Part shown: positions 46,287-56,674 of the stretch, piece by piece
Layout of the letters: each line of letters begins with the position of its first letter
Numbering within the stretch: position 1 is the stretch's first letter
Source: Pseudopyrenochaeta lycopersici
Lineage: Eukaryota; Ascomycota; Dothideomycetes; Pleosporales; Pseudopyrenochaetaceae
Assembly: GCA_003313425.1 (NCBI GenBank)
Contig: NHZP01000009.1
Coordinates: 1,240,001-1,304,000, forward strand
Direction of reading: 5' to 3'
DNA: 64,000 bases
Notes under the pieces: model-generated
What the model saw: only the letters and a program-made list of their open reading frames with translations
Database searches by the model: none
Told to the model about the DNA's origin: nothing
Translations under genes and position numbers: made by a program

Positions 46287-47928
46287 ATGACTACAACGAA
46301 AGTCAAGCACAGTGATCATGGAAACATTGAGCCAGATGTGGGCGTTGGCTCGACCTACATCCCCGATTTGAACGACAAGGCGATGGAGAGGCGTATTGTA
46401 CGGAAGATAGATACACGCATCCTCCCTTTCATCTGTATTTCCTACCTCATCAACTTCCTTGACCGCGTAAGTTGAGTTCAGTAGCGTAGTAAGCGCCCAA
46501 AGCTTGTTTCTAATGTGGTTCAGGTTAATCTGGGCAATGCACGAACCCTCAATAACGACATCCCTGAAAACAACATAGTCCAGGAACTTGATCTTACCGG
46601 AAACCGTTACAACATCGCCGTCGCCGTCTTCTTCGTCCCTTACGTTATTTTCGAAGCGCCAAGCAACTTCGCCATGAAGTACTTCTCGCCCTCAGTTTGG
46701 ATTGGCCGCATCATGATTAGCTGGGGCATAATCACTATTTGCACATCGGCCGTCTCGAGCTTTGGAGGCCTGCTAGCTGTCCGATTTTTTCTGGGTGTTG
46801 CTGAAGCTGGCTTCTTTCCTGGAGTTGTCATGTATCTATGCTACTGGTACAAACCGTCAGAGCGAGCCACGCGATTGGCCATTTTTGCGGGATCTGTTGC
46901 AGTTGCTGGTGCCTTCAGTGGACTACTCGCGACTGGAATTTCTTTCCTCAATGGCAAGGCTAACCTGGCTGGTTGGCAATGGCTCTTTATCCTCACTGGA
47001 ATTCCTGCGGTCCTGTTTGGCATCGTGGTATGGATTTGGATGCCAGACTATCCCCAAGATGCTAAGTTTTTGAGCGAGGAGGAACGAGCTTTTGCGATTG
47101 CTCGTATGGGTCCATTCGCCCCAAATAAGGAAGATAGGACATTTGACCGCAAGACAGCCAAGGAGACCCTTCTCGACCCCTTGTTCTGGGTCTATGCCTT
47201 GAGCTACTTCTTCATGGTGAACAGCCTAAACAGCTTCAGCTACTTCTCGCCAACTATTGTAGCAAATCTTGGCTTCAAGGGCTACACCGCACAGCTGCTC
47301 ACCGTACCCCCAAATGTGTTCGGTCTTATCATTATTCTAAGCAACTGCTTACATTCCGACTACTCCAAAGAACGCATTCGCCATGCTCTCGCCGGTCTCG
47401 TCCTTGTTGGATCAGGGTATCTTCTCTTGGCTCTTTTGACAAACTGGATAGGCCGCTACGTCGCCGTCTTCTTGATCGCATGTACTAACTCCGCCGTCAT
47501 GCCGTTTTTGGCGCATCGCACCGCAACGGTTTCTGGGTCGACGGCGACGGCGCTAGCAACCGGCGTGACAATTGCTATCTCGAACTGCGGAGGCATCAGC
47601 GCACCGTTTTTGTTTCCAAGATCGGACGGGCCAAACTACCCCATGGGAAATGTGAGTGTTCCAATTCGCGTGTCGATTAGAAAAACGAGTTCAACGCTGA
47701 CATCTTTCACAGTGGACTGTTTTCGGTATGCTCTGTGGTACCTTCCTCATGACAATCTACCTGGGTCTTAGATTAGGTACTAGCTCCGAGTACCGTGACT
47801 TTGCTCCTGGAGTGGCCGAGCAGCTTGCCACTCGGAGCAGCGTAGATGGCAAATTGCCAGACGAGGGGAGAGACTCGCGAGAGTTTCCCACTGCGGCGAC
47901 GCTTGGTGATGATAAGGGCCAGAAATAA
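46287..47928 (+). CDS. MFS transporter, anion:cation symporter (Dal5/Tna1-like) family
   Basis: Three exons, 46287-46466, 46524-47651 and 47713-47928, give 507 residues. Junctions are LINFLDR-VNLGNARTLNND and NYPMGN-WTVFGMLCGTFLM, both phase 0. The protein has about 12 membrane spans. ACS-family landmarks are IDTRILPFICISYLINFLDRVNLGNAR at TM1, the PSNFAMKYFSPSVWIGRIMISWG segment, AEAGFFPGVVMYLCYWYKPSERATR (motif near TM4-5) and GWQWLFILTGIPAVLFG. A second half with SNCGGISAPFLFPRSDGPNYP matches the family. Members import small organic anions such as allantoate, pantothenate or nicotinate with protons at the plasma membrane; the substrate here is unknown. The C-terminal tail is cytosolic and polar. 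Confidence 0.9.
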
Positions 47929-50900
47929 GTGCAGACAGCACAAGGTGTGATATATGTATGTCTAGACTGAGGCTCAGAGAGCAATAACTTATGTACCAAC
48001 ATGATAAGATTCGTTGAATGTCCAATGAGGCCCGATGGTGTTGCCTCCAATGAATGTTTCCGCCATCCGTCTAATTAAACGGGCTGAGCCTGTCTGCAGC
48101 GCATTCCACGCTCTGAATCCCTTGCCGAAATGCAGTGCTAACAGCCCTCAATAAGTGGTGCATAGATCGCTTTTGCTGAAATGAGAAGTTCAAGTTCAAC
48201 AAGGGTTCTCACAATCTCTTTTGGGAGTTCACAAGTCGAAGCAAAACTCCCAAACTTAGGTATTTTGGGACACCATGATCCGTCCTAGAATTCACAACTT
48301 TCATCCATATATGACCTTTTCTGGGACAGTTGAATTGAATTAGTAGTATAACTCCTAAAAGGCGAGACAAAGATGGAACTGAGCATTTGGGTGAATTGAT
48401 ACTCAAACCGCAAGAGGCTAATTTCAGAGTGACGCAGGCAACCTCCCAAGATCTGCAGCCGCGTCCTTTAATCCTTGAGATAGCCACGTTGATTGATCCA
48501 GCAATCTATGTTAAGTGGGAAGCATCCTTTTCATACTGAGCATACAGTATACCACACGACTTCTAGTCAGCGTATGTTAGCGGTGCTGTTTATGGTGTTC
48601 CCATGGCCACAGGAAACATCATGATTTACTACACGGTCACGCAATCTGGATGTTGGATGGCAATGGAGCGCGTGATGAGAGACCTCAAAATATCAATCTT
48701 CGGTAGCAAGCTGCGGATCGCTATGGATATCAGTCTTAAGAATGTGACACGTGCGAGTGAAATTGTTGGGCTGATGCTGCGTTTATTGGGCGAACAAGAG
48801 AATCCAAGTCCTGGTACTGCTGGGGCCTCATAATTGAAAGCTTAGGTACATTTGACCTTCGGTTACTCAGCTACTCAACGGCCTTCAGTGTCCGCGAATG
48901 GAAAAGACCATCTGTGAGAGAAGAGTAGAGTAATCGTAGTCGAGCGCAAGCATGATGCGTATGCGAAATGCCTCATATCTGGGTATGTCCAGCTTTGACG
49001 AAAATGTATTCGAAGACTTCGTTCAATTCGCTCTGCATGCGCCAGCTGTCCTATACATAGATACTGGAGGGATGCGACATGGAATCCACAGTCCGCAAAT
49101 CTTTCCGCTTGCCCCCTTCTCATCGCAACTGTAGTTGTTGGGCCATTATTATGCCAATACTTTCAGTGCAGCGACTTCAGCGCCTCTTCTAGTTCTCGCT
49201 CCAGTGTAACTCCCTAATGTTTGATTGATGAACTGGCTCAAGCGCTATTTCGTTGATTCCGAATACGTTCGATCGGTCAGAAGATGGCAACCAAACTGAT
49301 TCATTGAACCTGATACTACCTATTGAGATTAACATATTAATATGATTTGTCCCAAGATTTGCTGCAACAGATTTTTAGCAATCATTACTTTCAGAGCGTG
49401 CTGTGAGCGCCTTTAGGTCGAGTATCGCTTGACGTGTCCCACCGATAGGACAAGTTTGTATGAAGAGACGACTGACGTTGGCGTGGGTTATGCCATCTAG
49501 TTATAGCCCACGTTCTACAGCGTATGAAGAACTCTCAAACCCTGTAACGTATCTCACTTGAAGTTGTGATTTATGTTCATACAAATAGGTAGAAAACAAG
49601 AGAAGCGAAAGTGCAAGAGCGACACAGAGGGAAAGCACTACAGAATTTTTGAGGGGGCAAGTTGAACCCGAACGCGATGAGCGATTGCACTTCGCTTTCC
49701 AGGATAGGGATCATGCCGCGTGGTCTCCTGCTTGAGGTGGTGTGCGCAACACCGGCGTGGCCATTCGGCCCGAAAAAAAAATTGTAGGGAAGATGACAGG
49801 CAGCACGTTGATCTAAGGCGTCTGGCAGACCGGCCAAGTGTGTCCGTACCAAGCTTCTCTTTCCTGCTTATAAGTCAGACCGGACCTCATTGAAGCTCCA
49901 GTCCAGGTGGCTGCGCAGGTTCGTTCATTTGGCACGGTGATCAAGACTGATTGGGACAACTCCTCCTCTACGCCAAGTCGCTTCGCTCGTATTGTGTGGG
50001 CGTGGCCATCCATGACTTCGGCATATTCGTGTACAAGGCTAGTGGCATACGTTTCTGCTCTTAGTAGACTTGCTGATGACGCAGTCCTAAACCGAGCATT
50101 GATGCAAACCAAAGCGCATACGCGCATTGGGTATGGCCTCATGAACCAGACACAATCGAAGCACAGGAGTTATGCCTCTGCATATCAAGTTGTAGTAATT
50201 GTTCGAGCTAGAATTACTCTGCCCGAAACTATGTATAGAATTGCCAGTGCTTCAACCTTCGACTCAAAATGTCGCTATTGTTAGCTTCATCACCACGACC
50301 GCAGGCGTCTTTGTAGTGTAAAGTATTCAGGGTCATTTTCTGGGCGCACTACTGCCGAGCTTATTCGTTCCTCTCGTAGGCCACTGCGTATCTGCGTAAT
50401 TGGTGAGAACGCCCGGCAGCGTAATCAATGTTTCTTATTTCATGCGCCGGAAATGGAAGACCGAAACGTCTTTGCACGAAACTTGTGGGCGATGAAAAGA
50501 TCAACGTTGAGGACGGAAGCCAAACAGCAAATTACTGGGGCATATAGGAAATTGAGTAGAAGAGAATGCATTTGAATTTCGGCTGTAGAGCCTGAGAAGC
50601 GGAGATGAACGAAGCGAAGATGTGGTGCGGATGCGGGCCGGGAGATGAGCATGCAAAAAGGTTTGGTAGGTTTCAGCCTACGAAGTTTAGTTCTGCACTT
50701 CTTCCTGAAACCTGACACTGCAGCGTATACAGCACAGCCAACACTCCTCGGGACGAATACCAAGTGCACAGCGACAACCGGATTAAACCACAAAACTAGC
50801 CAACGGTCCGCGACTGCACTATCATCCTTGTTAGGGACTTCCCAGTCGCCACGGCCAATAATGCCGCCTAGGAGCTCGTAACAGTGGATTCGCAGCAGGC

Positions 50901-52210
50901 GGGGAACTTGGACAACGGTCCTCCGCGTCGGGGAAGATGAAGGAGCACCGTGCTGACTGGTAGGATTGAGCCAGGTGGGTCGAGCCCATGGAGTCGCTTG
51001 GATTCGCAGCGCTGGTTGGCCGCAGTGCAAAGCGCTTCGAGGACTGCATCCGACGCGTCCCATAGCTCACGTTATCCACCTTCTACCTACCGATAGCTGC
51101 AGTCACGTTCGTCGTGACACAATGCGGCTACGTGCATCAAATGATCCTATTTTGACCATTCCGCATATTCACTGTGCCTCGTGCAACTGGCGCATAAATG
51201 CACGTAATCGGGAGAACTGCGACGAAGCCGGAAGCCTGAGAGAATGGGAGCGCGTGAAGGAGTCTCGGCGGGTAGAACATGGGCCGAGCCTTGGACGTGT
51301 CGGCTCTTGCGGCACTTCCCGCAAACAATTTGCTTGCTCATCGCAACAACATGGATAAAAGTCTCCGCACCCGGCGACTCGGCAGGTGTTGAGGATCATG
51401 GTTTTTATCGATAGACACGTGGTTTATCGATAGCTTTTTCGCCTCGGGCTGGGTTTTGAAACAGCGGCGTAGCAAGGCACAGCGGGTTGATCGGTACCAA
51501 CCCTGTTGCCGAGCCCTCAGACCCGAGTGGAAATTCGATCACTAAGAGATCGTCAAGCCACTTCCAGGCGAAACGTAAAAACATATCGCATCCGCACCAT
51601 GTGATTCGTTGATGCGGTGATGAGGAAAGGCACCGGCCCTCCCGAGATCCACTAGGACTCTTGACTGCAGTCGGCACCAGCTTCGAGACTCTGACAACAA
51701 ACCCACACCTGCTTCCTTCAGAAATGAAAGGCCCACAATATAAGTCCAGACTTTGACGTGGAGGCAACGGTGCAGAGTTCACAGAATGAACGTGTGTACA
51801 GGATTGATTCTCTCGTTGACCAAGCGTTGCGGCGTTAGCCCTTCAACACGTTGGGCAGAGGTCTGTGACTAAAAGCTCGTACCTGCATTAGCGCACCAAA
51901 GCTCTCGTCATCATGGCGCTGAGGCTTCAGGAACAGCAACTACCAAGCGCTGCATACCCCTTGACTTCGGCCGTGGCGGGGCTGAGAGGGAGCGCCTCCA
52001 CAACAATGGCGTCTATACAAAAACCAGTCGCTTTCCCCTTTCTCATTGTTCTTGCTTTGTACGCTGAGCAGTCACTCTTTCACCAGTCATTCATTGACCA
52101 GTCACTCTTTCACATAGCCCGGAGCTAACCACTACTCACTCCCCACCACTCTTTACAAACGAGATACCACTTTTTCTCACCAAACGTTCCCTCCACCAAC
52201 TCTGACAATC
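47929..52210. other. 4.3-kb gene-poor stretch
   Basis: No protein with recognisable features was found on either strand. The longest frame, 50440-51063 on the minus strand (207 codons), has no domain signature and overlaps other frames, so it is not called. Several small frames (48603-48833 +, 49813-50142 -, 51405-51782 -) are similar. The 52000-52210 part is the promoter of the AA9 gene and contains a 15-bp triplicate repeat. Confidence 0.4.
52069..52113 (+). repeat. Three 15-bp tandem repeats upstream of the AA9 gene
   Basis: Units at 52069-52083, 52084-52098 and 52099-52113 read CAGTCACTCTTTCAC, CAGTCATTCATTGAC and CAGTCACTCTTTCAC. Units 1 and 3 are identical and the middle one differs at three positions. 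The array ends 97 bp before the AA9 start codon, inside the promoter or 5' UTR. Confidence 0.8.
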
Positions 52211-53086
52211 ATGTCCAAGATCTTCCAAACTGGTGCCGTTCTTGCGGCCCTTCTTTCCAGCGTGGCCGGCCACACCGCCGTCGAGCAATTCGAAGCCGGC
52301 GGTAAGACCTACGAAGGCTTTCGCGCCGCCTCCAAGCAGGATCCGGGTAACCAGTCACCTGCATGGTGGACTGCTCAGGGGTGGGGCTACCAGCCCGTCT
52401 TTGGTGACAAACTAAACCACCCGGACATCATCGCACACGTAGACGCCGACCCCTCACCCTACACTGCCGAAGCCCCAGCCGGATCCGAAGTCACTTTCCA
52501 CTGGCACCACGAGGGTTCTTGCGGTGCCGGCGAGGAGGGCTGGGACTGCAGCCACCACGGCTGGACTGCCACGTATATGGCTCCCTGCCACGGCGACTGC
52601 AAAGACGTGGACAAGACAACCCTTGAATTCTTCAAGATCCACCAGGCTGCCCTGATTGACTACCGCGAGGGTCGCTACTCAGAGGGCCAAGCGCAAGGGC
52701 AGGTTGGCTACTGGGGCACTGACGCCATCTTCTACGACAACAACAACGCACAGAGCGTTACCATCCCCAGCGAGATCCCCAGTGGCAACTATGTTCTGCG
52801 CACTGAGGTTGTGTCCATTCACAACAACGGCGATGTGTCGCAAAGGCAATTTTGGCCTCAGGCCTTCAACATCAAGGTCACTGGCGGTGATGACAGCGCT
52901 GAAGTGCCAGCCGGTAAGTTGGGTACCGAGCTCTACTCGGCTGATGATGCACTACTTCAGTGGGACCTGTACTGGCATGATGCTGGCAAGACCATCGATG
53001 TTGCGCCTGGTCCTCAGCTGGCCTCGGTCGCGTCGGTAGGATCAACCAAGGCTCGCAGGAGCCACGCTAGAGATTTCTCTTCTTAA
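52211..53086 (+). CDS. AA9-like lytic polysaccharide monooxygenase (former GH61)
   Basis: A single exon encodes 291 residues. A signal peptide (MSKIFQTGAVLAALLSSVAG) precedes His21, which would become the mature N-terminal histidine of the copper histidine brace. A second candidate copper ligand lies in CSHHGWTATYMAPC (His115/His116). The stretch NYVLRTEVVSIHNNGDVSQRQFWPQAFNIKVTGG corresponds to the core of AA9 enzymes, where His204 and Gln213 match the conserved second-shell residues. The usual axial Tyr of the QxY motif is Trp215 here. Cysteines at 104, 113, 126 and 130 could form disulfides. AA9 enzymes oxidatively cleave cellulose and other beta-glucans outside the cell using copper and a reductant. 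No carbohydrate-binding module follows; the C-terminal 60 residues are a polar extension. The sequence is divergent, so activity is not certain. Confidence 0.82.
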   Translation: MSKIFQTGAVLAALLSSVAGHTAVEQFEAGGKTYEGFRAASKQDPGNQSPAWWTAQGWGYQPVFGDKLNHPDIIAHVDADPSPYTAEAPAGSEVTFHWHHEGSCGAGEEGWDCSHHGWTATYMAPCHGDCKDVDKTTLEFFKIHQAALIDYREGRYSEGQAQGQVGYWGTDAIFYDNNNAQSVTIPSEIPSGNYVLRTEVVSIHNNGDVSQRQFWPQAFNIKVTGGDDSAEVPAGKLGTELYSADDALLQWDLYWHDAGKTIDVAPGPQLASVASVGSTKARRSHARDFSS

Positions 53087-54535
53087 GGGGTTCGCCTCTG
53101 CATTTTGCCGGTTGGATATGGGTAAATTCCTTTTCTTGGACAAAAACGGGGTTTTCTTTTTGGGGTACGGGATACACTTTGGTTGAGCCTTCTTTTCTAT
53201 GAACCGGTCTCACATATTCGATGCATTCGAAACGACCATTACGATTCTCTTCATGTATCTTCTTAGACATGAAATGGCGCGTTGAACGCCACAACTTTAT
53301 CACGCAGTTCTTTGCTGAGATATTTGCCTCCATGTGATATGTTAAAAGGAGTCTTCTTGCCTGTTCAATTGAGGCTCAGGGACACCCAGAGTTCAGTGTT
53401 GAGGAACTGTTGAGGTCAGCCGACGTGGTGCCAACCAGTTTTGTACAGACTAGAGCAACTAGTTGACTTAGCTACCTGCGACTGGTGTAGTCGCTGGCCT
53501 TCTTCCTTGCAGGTTATTCATCGGCATACTGCATTGTCAGCTTGTATCAAGAAATTCTCATTCACCAGTCATGTGATACCGAAGAATCAGCCGAGACAAA
53601 CGGAAACTAGCTAAACGTAACACGACCCCTTGCCCCTGCTTCCCTGCAAACCTAGGTAGCGAGGTCTAATATTATGGGATGTTTACACTAAAATGGCCGT
53701 AGCTCACGGCATTCAGCTCTGTTAGCCTTGCATCCAGAGCTATAGGGTTGCAATAGCGGTAATTTTACTAGAGCTTTCAAATCAGAAGTTTGTAGATCAC
53801 ATCAAACACTCAGATCGTTCTCTTAGGCACTAACCTAATCCTCCCATTGAGAAGCTGTTCGTTGGTGATGTTGCTCACGATTGCAGATCATGGTTCTCTA
53901 GGCGCAGATCTTGGGCTTCAAATCGTGAACCATTGCAGCCCGCTTTTTTCTGCCTGTACATTATTCAGAACATGATTTTTTGATGCTTTAAGTATAAGGG
54001 CAATCCCCGAATATATACTCCCCGCGCGGACACTGGTAGTCTCGTGTTGGCACGCAGACTCATTATTTTTTTATTTCGCCAGTAGCGCGCCGGCGCTCTC
54101 CGCTAATTACTGTCATTTGAAGAATGGAAAGAGGATGAAGCAGCCTCGGTCGGGCACTGAGCCAGTTATGTGCTATGTTGGCATAATGGGAGGCCGATTT
54201 ACACTCGCTCGGGAAGTCTCAATGCAACAACTTCAGCGGTGCTGATCGGCCAGACATCACGATCGCTCAATTATGTTCAGGTATCGCTACTCATGATTAA
54301 TCTATATATCACTTGAAGATTTGTTTCCATGAATAAAGCCTTCGGATTGGCTCTGGAACTAAAGAATAAAAGCGTTTTAGGACAGCGGTTGAGTTTTGAA
54401 GCTCGATTATAGGTTTTAGGTGCACTGAGGACTGAAGAAGCTTTTCAGGGTATAATATAAACTTTGGTCGGTATTCAATGCCAGTTCTTGCCAGTTCTTG
54501 CTTCATATTGAGGAGATTATATTATAAATCAGAAG
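53087..54535. other. Intergenic region
   Basis: About 1.45 kb of mostly AT-rich sequence between two convergent genes. It contains a 10-bp tandem duplication (GCCAGTTCTT) at 54481-54500. A short minus frame at 54309-54506 lies just beyond the HET pseudogene end and has no known homology. Confidence 0.4.
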
Positions 54536-56674
54536 CTAGCTGTGCCTTAAACGAAGATATCGTTTCCTCGATCTGTTTAGTTCGCTGAAATTGAGTGTCC
54601 GCCGTATGTTCTTCAACCTGAGAACTCTTTCGAAACGATCCTTACTGAGCAGAATCCCGGCCCTCTCTGGTATCACCGTTGCCCAACTTCTGCGAATGGT
54701 GTAACCTTTTGCCTTTACTTTTTCGAATTGTTTTTTCACACCTAACGTACAGACATGGCATCTCGAACCTCCGAGACGAAATCTTTCGAGATTTGGTCTG
54801 CCTAAAGATTCATTGTAGTTTACTGTAACTGGGATTGTAACACCTAATTTGTGTAGCGAAGCCACGTTTGCACTTACATCAGATCTGAACGAGCCCAAAG
54901 GTACCTCCGCAATCAGTAGAATCATGCGTTGGTCGTTCGTTATGGCATTGAAATCTAACGCGACCAGAGGCCCAGTCGGCATATGATTCCACATGACCAC
55001 AGTAGTCGTGATTGATATACCAATTACAGGATGATAAATATGAGCAGGATAGCCGATGCCATTGGCTAGGCCATCTATCATGCAGCGCCCTTGAAACTGC
55101 AAAAAGTCCTCTCATACTAATTTGTGCAAATTAGACCGGAAAAAAGGCTTTAAATCCATTTCCCTATGCATTCGCACATAGCGTACTGCTTTATTGTGAT
55201 TGTCTACAAGAATTTGAGCGAGGGACACTTCCAGTTTTCTATTGTATCGGCCTGATCCAAATGCCTTTACGACTTGAAGTGCATCACGCCAGCGGCCTCT
55301 GGCAAATAGAATGAGTGTTGTGTCTCTGTGGTGAAAGACACCCTGGGACTTGTGGAGGCTGCCAAGTTTTCGTAGTAATGTGCAATTGCCTACGAAACGG
55401 CCTGAGAGCGTGAGAGTGCCGTCCTGAACATCAACCTCGCCCAATGGAGATACCGAATCGAGATAAGAAGCTAAAGAAACAGCATCCCGACTGGAGAACT
55501 CAGGAATCACACAATTACTGATGTTTTCCTTATCGATGAGAGGAGCGGGCGGTAACAAAGCCCAGCGAACATGCCCTCGACACATGGCTGCTTCCCACCA
55601 CCGTCTCCAGGCCTGTTCTTTCAACTCTCCAAGGACGCAATCGATTTCTACTCCACAAGCAGCCATGATACCGTAGACCTCATCAACTGGTACAGTTGCC
55701 TTGCGGTTCCCAAGCAACTCCATGGTCCTTGTGCGGTCAATTATATTTAGCCGTGAATTAGCCATTCCAGAAAAATGCGTGAACAAAATCGCATGTTCTG
55801 AGTTTGGAGTCCGAGATATGCATTCTGTGATGAAGAGCTGGTCACACAGAGCAGGTATTGCCTGGAATAGCACGTCCTCAATGACTACTGAGTTCAGGTC
55901 CGACCCAATCCAGACGACAGATGTCGCAAGGATGTACTCTTGCAACGTCCAGATTCGCGTCGCCCAAGATGATTTTGTGAACTTTGCTAATCCTTCCATG
56001 GCCTGGACTAGAAGCTTGCGTCCTCGCCCATATCTCCAATACTTCAAAAACTCTTCCTCGGCCCAGGCCTGGCGTCTCCACGCCTCCACTGCTTGCTGAA
56101 GTACGGCAGTGGTGTTTTCAACTTGCAACTGCGTGAACCCGAAATCGCAAGTTAGAATTATAGCGACCACTTCCGCAAGATGGTAGATATCACCCATTAA
56201 TGGGAGCTGTTCGAGCTTGTTGGTCTCATCGTCTTGTTTAATGCAGAAATTATCGATCCAACATTTCCCGACGGATGGAAAGCGCTCAGCGATGATTTTC
56301 TGGATTGCGGCACCACCAAAAGAGGACTCAATCCCGGTTGAGAAGATCTGGTCAGACCACGCGTGCGACACTGCTATATATGGAGGAGAAAGCCCAATTT
56401 CGTACGTCTCGAGCCTCGCAGTCGATAAATCTAAGAGTCTAAAGTGTTTCATTGGGATCAGTTTGAGGAAATATGGCAAACTGCGCAAATCTAGTACTAC
56501 ATAGTGGAAGCGAGAGGGGCGTGAAGCCGAGGCCAAGACTGTACGATGCGGGGTAATGAACACTGTAAAGATATGCCAGCCATCCTGTTTAGTTGGATGA
56601 TAATTAGGCCATAGCGGTGGAAAGTGAGAGCCAGCATTCAATTGATCGTTTGGATTATGAAACTCATCATACAT
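54536..56674 (-). pseudogene. HET-domain gene interrupted by one in-frame TGA
   Basis: One frame runs from ATG 56674 to the stop at 54536, about 712 codons, broken only by a TGA at 55114-55112. Upstream of it, 520 residues carry the HET domain: PPYIAVSHAWSD, GKCWIDNFCIKQDD with LEQLPLMGDIYHLAE, TRIWTLQEYILA and a VDEVYGIMAACG segment. Downstream, 188 residues continue the C-terminal part with FQGRCMIDGLANGIGYPAH. HET homology probably begins near MKHFRLLDLSTARLE (ATG 56452). The TGA sits in a context KLV-stop-EDF, where CGA (Arg) is the simplest ancestral codon. Alternatively a 21-bp stretch starting GTATGA and ending TTTTTGCAG might be a micro-intron, but that is far shorter than the other introns here. 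Likely role if intact: allorecognition cell death. Confidence 0.75.

Noticed and set aside
50440..51063. 207-codon minus-strand frame
   Set aside because: No recognisable motif and overlapping alternative frames; kept only as a weak finding within the gene-poor stretch.
53695..53765. Possible tRNA-like sequence
   Set aside because: No cloverleaf with proper A and B boxes could be drawn. No convincing tRNA was found by eye anywhere in the window.
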